NCBI RefSeq assembly: GCF_024813435.1 | Contig: NZ_JANAEZ010000004.1 | Span: 310,001 to 374,000 of the forward strand | Length of the DNA stretch: 64,000 nucleotides | Direction of reading: 5' to 3' | Origin: Cognataquiflexum gelatinilyticum | GTDB lineage: Bacteria > Bacteroidota > Bacteroidia > Cytophagales > Cyclobacteriaceae | Shown: positions 59,008 through 64,000 of the stretch, one piece after another | Numbering within the stretch: position 1 is the first letter of the stretch | Layout of the letters: the number at the start of each line of letters is the position of its first letter | Notes under the pieces: generated by a model | What the model saw: the letters and a program-made list of their open reading frames with translations, nothing else | Told to the model about the DNA's origin: nothing | Databases searched by the model: none | Program-made: the position numbers and the translations under genes

Positions 59008-59634
59008 TTAGTATATTATTTCTTTATTTTTTTGTGCCCACAACAACAAGGAGTTATGTTTTTTGTCAAGGTCAAGTTTCTTTATAATGTTGCTGCGATG
59101 CTTATCAACGGTCCTTTCGGCTATGAATAAAATACCGGAAATATCTTTAGTAGTCAAACCATCTGCTATGTACCTGATGATTTTTATTTCAGTAGGAGTA
59201 AGGTTCACGGGTTTGTCATTTAGCTTACCACTTAAATTTTCCGGTAGGATTTTTTCATTCAAATAAGTTTCGTTTTTTGAGACCAGATCGATACAATCCA
59301 ACAATTCTTCCAGATCAAAGTCTTTAGTCATATACCCTGAAATATTCAAAGATTTTGCCTGCTGATATATGTATGACTCCTTGTGGAAAGTCAGAAGGAT
59401 TATTTTCGTTTGGATTTCTTTTTCATGACACATTTTAGCCACCTCCAAGCCACTCAAACCTGGCATATCCAGATCTAAAATGGCTAAATGGGGTTCTATT
59501 TCCTGAATAAATTTCAATGCCAATTCCCCGTTTGGGGCCTCTCCGATAACATCAAAATTATTCTCCTCCAAAAAACCTTTCAAGCCTTTAAGAAAAAGAG
59601 GATGGTCATCAGCAATAAAAATCTTTTGTTTCAT
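59008..59634 (-). CDS. NarL/LuxR-family response regulator
   Basis: A 208-residue two-domain regulator from MKQKIFIADDHP; the frame extends 13 codons upstream without family resemblance. The receiver domain has the acidic pair DD9-10, the phospho-acceptor Asp54 in LDLDMPGLSG and Lys104 in YMTKDF. The LuxR-type DNA-binding domain (about 145-205) has LTPTEIKIIRYIADGLTTKDIS and RTVDKHRSNIIKKL. No histidine kinase is adjacent, so partner and target genes are unknown. It is AT-rich compared with neighbours. Confidence 0.92.
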   Translation of the reverse strand: MKQKIFIADDHPLFLKGLKGFLEENNFDVIGEAPNGELALKFIQEIEPHLAILDLDMPGLSGLEVAKMCHEKEIQTKIILLTFHKESYIYQQAKSLNISGYMTKDFDLEELLDCIDLVSKNETYLNEKILPENLSGKLNDKPVNLTPTEIKIIRYIADGLTTKDISGILFIAERTVDKHRSNIIKKLDLDKKHNSLLLWAQKNKEIIY

Positions 59635-59909
59635 AAAAACAGTAAAAGTTAAACTCTGATAAATGAAATTCAAAACGAGTGAATCAGTAGATTATTTGGC
59701 CGTTTTGAGAAAAATTGGTCTTTGTATACCTTTCAAATATATCAAAAAAAATGCCTAAAATCCTTTAACCTCAGAGATTCATTAGAATTTATCCAAATAA
59801 TTTCAATGAACGAAATAAAATTTACTTCCAATGATTCATCCAAGAGAAATTTGGAAGGAATTGAAATAAAAAAACATCAAATTAAAGTCTCCAAAATGTG
59901 TATTGAACT

Positions 59910-60620
59910 ATGAAAATTAAAGATCAAATCGAGGAAGCACTCCGGCAAAAAGCAATTCCTGAAAAAGCCGCTTTTTTCCCAAGGTTTTTCAAAACAGGAA
60001 AGGGTGAATATGGAGAAGGCGACCGGTTTTTAGGCGTCACAGTTCCAGAGCAAAGAATAATCGCCAAGAAATATTGGAAAGATTTGCCTGACCAAGAGCT
60101 AGAGATTATGATCAAAAGTCCCTTTCATGAGGTCAGATTGACATCTATCCTCATCTTGGTCCTGAAATTTCAAAAAGCAACCAGGAAGGCAGAAAAGAAG
60201 TCATGGGTTGATTTCTATCTCAAAAACAGGTCTTGGGTCAACAATTGGGATTTGGTTGACAGTTCGGCCCATCTCATCCTCGGGGATTACCTCTTTGACA
60301 AAGACAGAAGCATACTTTATGATTTGGCAAAGTCGGGCATATTATGGGATCAACGGATAGCAATCATGAGCACTTTCTATTTTATCAGAAAAAAAGATTT
60401 TGGAGACACTTTAAAAATCGCTGAAATACTGCTCCATCACCCTCATGACCTTATCCATAAGGCTGTAGGATGGATGATCCGTGAGGTTGGCAACCGTGAT
60501 TTCGAAACTGCAAATCAGTTTTTGCTGAAGCACTATCAATCCATGCCACGAACCATGCTGCGGTATGCGATTGAGAAGTTTGACGTGGATGCAAAAGCAT
60601 TTTTCATGAAAAAGGATTAA
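59910..60620 (+). CDS. AlkD-like DNA glycosylase (DNA alkylation repair)
   Basis: A 236-residue all-helical HEAT-like protein. Recognisable AlkD features are FFKTGKGEYGEGDRFLGVTV at the start, FHEVRLTSILILV, WVNNWDLVDSSAHLILG (with the Trp and Asp of the active cleft) and DLIHKAVGWMIREVG. AlkD excises bulky alkylated bases without flipping them. The start ATGA overlaps a short upstream frame. It is not next to other repair genes. Confidence 0.93.
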   Translation: MKIKDQIEEALRQKAIPEKAAFFPRFFKTGKGEYGEGDRFLGVTVPEQRIIAKKYWKDLPDQELEIMIKSPFHEVRLTSILILVLKFQKATRKAEKKSWVDFYLKNRSWVNNWDLVDSSAHLILGDYLFDKDRSILYDLAKSGILWDQRIAIMSTFYFIRKKDFGDTLKIAEILLHHPHDLIHKAVGWMIREVGNRDFETANQFLLKHYQSMPRTMLRYAIEKFDVDAKAFFMKKD

Positions 60621-60668
60621 ATCAGACCTAAATCCACTAACTTAGTGCAACAACAAACCCTGTCAACC

Positions 60669-61256
60669 ATGAAAACTTCCCTCCTATTTTCGGTTCTTTT
60701 TCTTATCGCTTTCTCTTCCTTTGCCCAATCTATTCCCACAAAGGAAGTACAAATCAAAACAGCTTTGATGGCCGCTCCTGAGGATAAAAAAGAAGGGGCG
60801 ACGGTTTATGGATTTGACGAAAAAGGGGAATTTGCCATTTTGAGAAAGGGGACCAATGAAATGATCTGCCTGGCTGATGACCCAAACAGCCCTGGATTCA
60901 ATACTTCCTGTTACCACAATACTTTGGATCCTTTTATGGAAAGGGGACGACAGTTGAAGAAAGAAGGAAAAACCGCCAAAGAAATTTTTGACATCCGTGA
61001 GGAAGAAGCCAAATCCGGCAAACTGATCATGCCCAAAGATGGCGCGACATTATTCGTTTTGAGTGCCGATGCAGCTGATTACAATCCCGAAACAGGTGAA
61101 GTAAAAGACCCCTACCTGCGCTATGTGGTGTATATCCCTTGGGCCACAGAAGCGAGTACAGGTTTGCCCCTGAAGCCATCAGGTCCGGCTATGCCTTGGA
61201 TTATGGATCCCGGAACGCATAGGGCGCACATTATGATCAATCCGCCAAGGAATTGA
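60669..61256 (+). CDS. exported protein of unknown function
   Basis: A 195-residue protein from MKTSLLFSVLFLIAFSSFAQ, a clear Sec signal peptide; an upstream GTG (60645) would place eight hydrophilic residues before it and is less likely. The mature part begins IPTKEVQIKTALMAAP and contains GATVYGFDEKGEFAILRKG, CLADDPNSPGF with two cysteines in the CLADD...SCYHN span, and a C-terminal MPWIMDPGTHRAHIMI with conserved-looking histidines. I recognise no family. It is probably periplasmic. Confidence 0.75.
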   Translation: MKTSLLFSVLFLIAFSSFAQSIPTKEVQIKTALMAAPEDKKEGATVYGFDEKGEFAILRKGTNEMICLADDPNSPGFNTSCYHNTLDPFMERGRQLKKEGKTAKEIFDIREEEAKSGKLIMPKDGATLFVLSADAADYNPETGEVKDPYLRYVVYIPWATEASTGLPLKPSGPAMPWIMDPGTHRAHIMINPPRN

Positions 61257-61261
61257 TTTTA

Positions 61262-62467
61262 TTACCTCTCTGGGATTTTATCCGAAGAATATTGATTCTG
61301 GAAAATCAACCCTTCCTTTCTAAGTGCCGTGAAAGAGGATATTTTCATTTTCTGGTCATCCAAAAGGTAGGCAAAAACAAAATTTTGTAACAAAGAACCC
61401 TCTTTGACAGCTAACATGGCATGACCATCATTTACCATAAACAATGTACTTGTAGGATAGAACTCTGCCAATGCTTCAAAAGATTTTGGATGAATAAGCC
61501 AGTTTTGGGCGCTTCCAATGATTAAGATTTTCCCACTATAAATCTCACCTTTATCATAAAAAACTCCAACAACAGAAAAAGGTATCTGAGAATGGGATAG
61601 CCAAAGTGGTCTGCTTTCAATATACATCCAAGAATATAATGAGTTTTTACCCTCTTCAGGCATTGTTTTATTTTCCTGAAGATTATATGTGTGTTCAAAA
61701 AACCTAACTTTTAATGCTAAAGACCTACTCCTTTCATTTGTAATCTGTTTGTTGAAAAATAAGTAAGAATAGGAGTTAAAAGTGAAAAGGCTTTGATGGT
61801 AGAAGTTGTTTTTTTCCTCAGCATTAATGTTTTTTTCAATAAAATAGGCGTAGTAGCCAAATTTAAAAAGTGATTCGGGCGAAGTGTTTTTATAAAACAA
61901 AGGATCATCAATTTCAAATTTTTTAAAACTGAGGTTCTTCTGTAAATCAAAAAGTAAAGGATTGATACAGATAACAGACTTAACTTTTTCAGGAAACATC
62001 GAAAGGTACTGGAAGATCGCAGTTGCGGAGGAGGAACCGGTAATAAAACTTACTTTATTCTCCTTCATTAAAGTGGCTCTTACTGTTTCAATATCCATTG
62101 CTATTTGGTATTGATTGAAAATCATGTAGGATCTAGACCAGTTAATTTCTCCGGCCTTTGAGACATTTTTAAAAAAGGAATCAAAATTATGCCTTCCAAT
62201 AATTTTTACTACGTTAAATTTTCCCCTTAATATTTCAGACCAATCAACCTCCGGAAAATAATCATCAATAGGGTCCGAATAAATTAATATTGTCTCTATT
62301 GAAGGATCAAAATCACTCACTATCTGGTATTGAATAAAAGAATATCCTTCCGAGAGATTGTTATGGTTTAGCGGGACTCTTAATTCAAAGGATGAAAAAG
62401 CGTAAATATTGAAAAATGAAAAAAAGAAGCACAAAAACAAAATGTTAGTCTTAATTTTCATCTTCAT
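61262..62467 (-). CDS. exported alpha/beta-hydrolase-like protein
   Basis: A 401-residue protein with a signal peptide (ILFLCFFFSFFNIYAFSSF). An alpha/beta-hydrolase nucleophile elbow is suggested by SFITGSSSATAIFQYLSMFP (GxSxxT near residue 146), followed by VKSVICINPLL, and a late DGHAML could hold the catalytic His. The middle (about 185-290) is a lysine/phenylalanine-rich insert resembling a lid. GC is low. It overlaps the truncated DUF1016 gene by 17 bp. Substrate unknown. Confidence 0.6.
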   Translation of the reverse strand: MKMKIKTNILFLCFFFSFFNIYAFSSFELRVPLNHNNLSEGYSFIQYQIVSDFDPSIETILIYSDPIDDYFPEVDWSEILRGKFNVVKIIGRHNFDSFFKNVSKAGEINWSRSYMIFNQYQIAMDIETVRATLMKENKVSFITGSSSATAIFQYLSMFPEKVKSVICINPLLFDLQKNLSFKKFEIDDPLFYKNTSPESLFKFGYYAYFIEKNINAEEKNNFYHQSLFTFNSYSYLFFNKQITNERSRSLALKVRFFEHTYNLQENKTMPEEGKNSLYSWMYIESRPLWLSHSQIPFSVVGVFYDKGEIYSGKILIIGSAQNWLIHPKSFEALAEFYPTSTLFMVNDGHAMLAVKEGSLLQNFVFAYLLDDQKMKISSFTALRKEGLIFQNQYSSDKIPER

Positions 62468-62921
62468 AATTATTTGAAAATTTATATAAATGAAAACTTA
62501 AAAAATCATCTGACAGATTTGGATTTTTGGGATGAGCAGCATAGAACAATCTTAATTCCATACTTTTTAATGGGATTAAGATTATAAAATGAATCCAGCT
62601 TAATTGTCGTGCCAGTGGAACGACAATTTCAAAATCAGGAAAATTCTCTGCAAATTGAATCATCCTACGCACATTTTTCTCTGTAAAATTCCTCCCGTAT
62701 TTTACCTCCAACAAAGAAGAAACAGTGGAAACTATTTGTTTGCCATATGCTGACCTCTCATTTTTGAGAATTTCATTGTTGATACGATTTCCGACTTCCC
62801 AAAACAATAAAGTCAAAGTACTATTTGCCACAATAGCAACATGCTTTTGACTTTGTTCTATAAGCCTTGACAAGTCACTGACTAATATTGAATGTTGGAA
62901 ATCTTGGAGATCTTTTTTCAT
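62451..62921 (-). pseudogene. truncated DUF1016 (YhcG-type) gene, N-terminal domain only
   Basis: A 156-residue frame matching the N-terminal domain of DUF1016/YhcG proteins: LSRLIEQSQKHVAIVANSTL, LLFWEVGNRINNEIL, YGKQIVSTVSSLL, GRNFTEKNVRRMIQFAENFP and LARQLSWIHFIILIPL. Full-length relatives continue through FYA... into a PDDEXK-like nuclease domain, giving about 330-380 residues. Here the frame turns unrelated after FYAAH and stops. The signal-bearing hydrolase-like gene begins within its end. It is likely a remnant, although a shortened functional protein is possible. Confidence 0.7.
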
Positions 62922-63246
62922 AATCCATCCATATTAAGGGCAATTGTTAAAAAAATCATTACTAAAGATTGTGTTTGTAAGATATAAAGAAAGGTATGTT
63001 TTGCAAAATGTTAATAACAAAGGACTATGCGAATCATGTGATGTAGAACCGGTAAAACTTGTAAAACTTATGAATTCACCCAATCAAATAATATCCTTCC
63101 TATAAAATTCTAACCTGATCAATTGCTACATTGGTGAAGGGGATAAATAATTTCCAACCAAGGAATTGGAAAACAAAAAGCCTCAGAATTTACTCAATTC
63201 GGAAGCTTTTAATTTAGAGCATTTCAATAACGCAGAATAGTCTTAA
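62922..63246. other. intergenic stretch without a recognisable gene
   Basis: AT-rich DNA between the truncated DUF1016 gene and the DEAD-box helicase. I see no reading frame of note. The only clear structure is the hairpin at 63176-63210. Confidence 0.6.
63176..63210 (-). terminator. terminator of the DEAD-box helicase gene
   Basis: On the minus strand AAAAGCTTCCGAATT pairs with AATTCTGAGGCTTTT (two mismatches, loop GAGTA), followed by TGTTTTCC. It lies 37 bp after the helicase stop codon. Confidence 0.75.
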
Positions 63247-64000
63247 TCACTTCTTCCACTTTGCCTGCGTCTTCATTTGGTTTCTGTTTCTTTTCGCTTT
63301 GGAGTTTTTGTTGCCACGCTTCTTTTCGACTTTATTGGGATTGGCTTTGGGAATGGCTTTTTTCTCGTGGAAACCGCCTTTGAAATCCGGATTCATTTTC
63401 CTCTTCTGCCCATCGATTTCCCTTTCGTAAGCCTGTTTTTCTTCAAAAGGTGTTGCCACAATCTCCACTTCTACCGGAATCTGCACAGTCGGCACTTCCA
63501 TGCGGATGATTTCTTCTATTTTCTCAAAATGATATTCTTCCGCAGGATTGACAAAGGTGATGGCAATCCCTTCGTTTTCTGCCCTTCCGGTCCTTCCGAT
63601 GCGGTGTACATAATCTTCATAGATCAGCGGCACGTCAAAATTGACCACGTGGCTGACCATACTGATATCAAGCCCTCTTGCTGCGACGTCTGTCGCTACC
63701 AAGATCCGCACATCCCCGGCTTTGAAATCCTCCATAGAGTTGATCCGGGTATTTTGACCTTTATTGGCATGGATGACACGCATGGACCCGAGTTTCTTTT
63801 TGTCCAGATAGCTATAGACCAACTCGGCATTTTTCTTTGACTTGGTAAACACCATGACCCTTTTGACATCATGGGCTTCCAGAATATGGATCAAAAGGTT
63901 GGTTTTGGTTTTGATATTGGGGATCAAATATTTGACCTGATGGATGGTCTCGGCGGTCGTAGCCTGAGGAGATACTTCTACCCGCTCTGGAAATTCCAGA
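63247..64000 (-). CDS. DEAD-box RNA helicase, C-terminal part
   Basis: The 3' portion of a helicase gene that continues beyond the right edge; the frame is open to 63999 (LEFPERVEVSPQATTAETI). The helicase C domain shows VMVFTKSKKNAELVYSYL (motif IV), DVRILVATDVAARGLDI (motif V) and VPLIYEDYVHRIGRTGRAE (motif VI). The tail (about last 60 residues) is rich in Lys, Arg and Asn, as in RhlE-type helicases that act on ribosomal or structured RNA. Apparent internal starts are not the true start. Confidence 0.93.
   Translation of the reverse strand, partial: LEFPERVEVSPQATTAETIHQVKYLIPNIKTKTNLLIHILEAHDVKRVMVFTKSKKNAELVYSYLDKKKLGSMRVIHANKGQNTRINSMEDFKAGDVRILVATDVAARGLDISMVSHVVNFDVPLIYEDYVHRIGRTGRAENEGIAITFVNPAEEYHFEKIEEIIRMEVPTVQIPVEVEIVATPFEEKQAYEREIDGQKRKMNPDFKGGFHEKKAIPKANPNKVEKKRGNKNSKAKRNRNQMKTQAKWKK

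Noticed and set aside
59722..59913. 63-codon frame upstream of the AlkD-like gene
   Set aside because: It needs a TTG start, has composition like non-coding AT-rich DNA and no recognisable features. A shorter 35-codon version from ATG at 59806 overlaps the AlkD start but is equally unsupported.
63247..63927. Complete 226-residue protein starting at 63927
   Set aside because: The frame continues upstream with conserved helicase sequence to the window edge, so this is only the C-terminal part of a DEAD-box helicase.

Overview
The window reads as chromosomal DNA of a Bacteroidota member of the class Cytophagia, most likely family Cyclobacteriaceae. This is inferred from three things. Promoters match the Bacteroidota pattern TTTG-N18/20-TAnnTTTG. 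Typical Bacteroidota families are present (GWxTD, DUF2851, DUF2723, 6-bladed beta-propeller lipoproteins, fused CcoN-CcoO). Respiration uses alternative complex III joined to an aa3-type oxidase cluster. No phage, plasmid, insertion sequence or CRISPR array was seen. Genus cannot be fixed from the sequence alone.

Left part (1-13.7 kb): a partial persulfide-dioxygenase-like metallo-beta-lactamase gene and thioredoxin, a large membrane glycosyltransferase (DUF2723/GT117), then a small accessory island (about 4.25-5.85 kb). The island holds a VapBC-type toxin-antitoxin pair, three copies of a palindromic intergenic repeat, a second palindromic element and a small membrane protein. It is followed by a methyltransferase, a GWxTD protein overlapping rlmB, an MscS-type channel, a small heat-shock protein and an HtrA/DegP protease.

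Respiratory half (13.8-48 kb): a complete cbb3 oxidase operon on the minus strand (ccoI, ccoS, ccoNO fusion, ccoQ, one-haem ccoP, ccoG, ccoH, COG2836). An upstream stress-protein-like gene is preceded by an FNR/CRP-like palindrome. Then come a DUF1080 protein, a 1162-residue outer-membrane barrel candidate and a large NtrY-like histidine kinase. The act operon (actABCDEF, alternative complex III) runs directly into ctaC, ctaD, ctaA, ctaB, two subunit III genes and subunit IV. After an internal terminator follow SCO, DUF420 and a small CxxC membrane protein. Quinol oxidation, cytochrome c transfer, oxygen reduction, haem A synthesis and copper delivery are thus encoded together, with the high-affinity cbb3 enzyme nearby.

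The most unusual feature is at 48.3-48.8 kb. Just upstream of the actA promoter and a normal tRNA-Cys gene lie three almost identical 70-nt tRNA-Cys-like units with an exact 195-bp period. They keep the acceptor stem, a GCA triplet and U73. They have lost U33, one D-loop G and two anticodon-stem pairs, yet carry compensatory base-pair changes. The spacers between them have diverged while the RNA bodies have not. They have a possible promoter and a strong terminator.

Right part (49-64 kb): two lipoproteins of beta-propeller type flanking rpsA (with a structured leader), an acyltransferase, DUF2851, a NeuD-like acetyltransferase, trhO overlapping a nucleoside phosphorylase, an orphan LuxR-type regulator, an AlkD-like DNA glycosylase, two unassigned exported proteins, a DUF1016 gene cut short by an overlapping hydrolase-like gene, and a DEAD-box helicase running off the right edge. 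Degenerate 7-bp repeats run through the stop codons of both ccoG and rpsA, and a CCCCTGA-type palindrome recurs at three gene ends.
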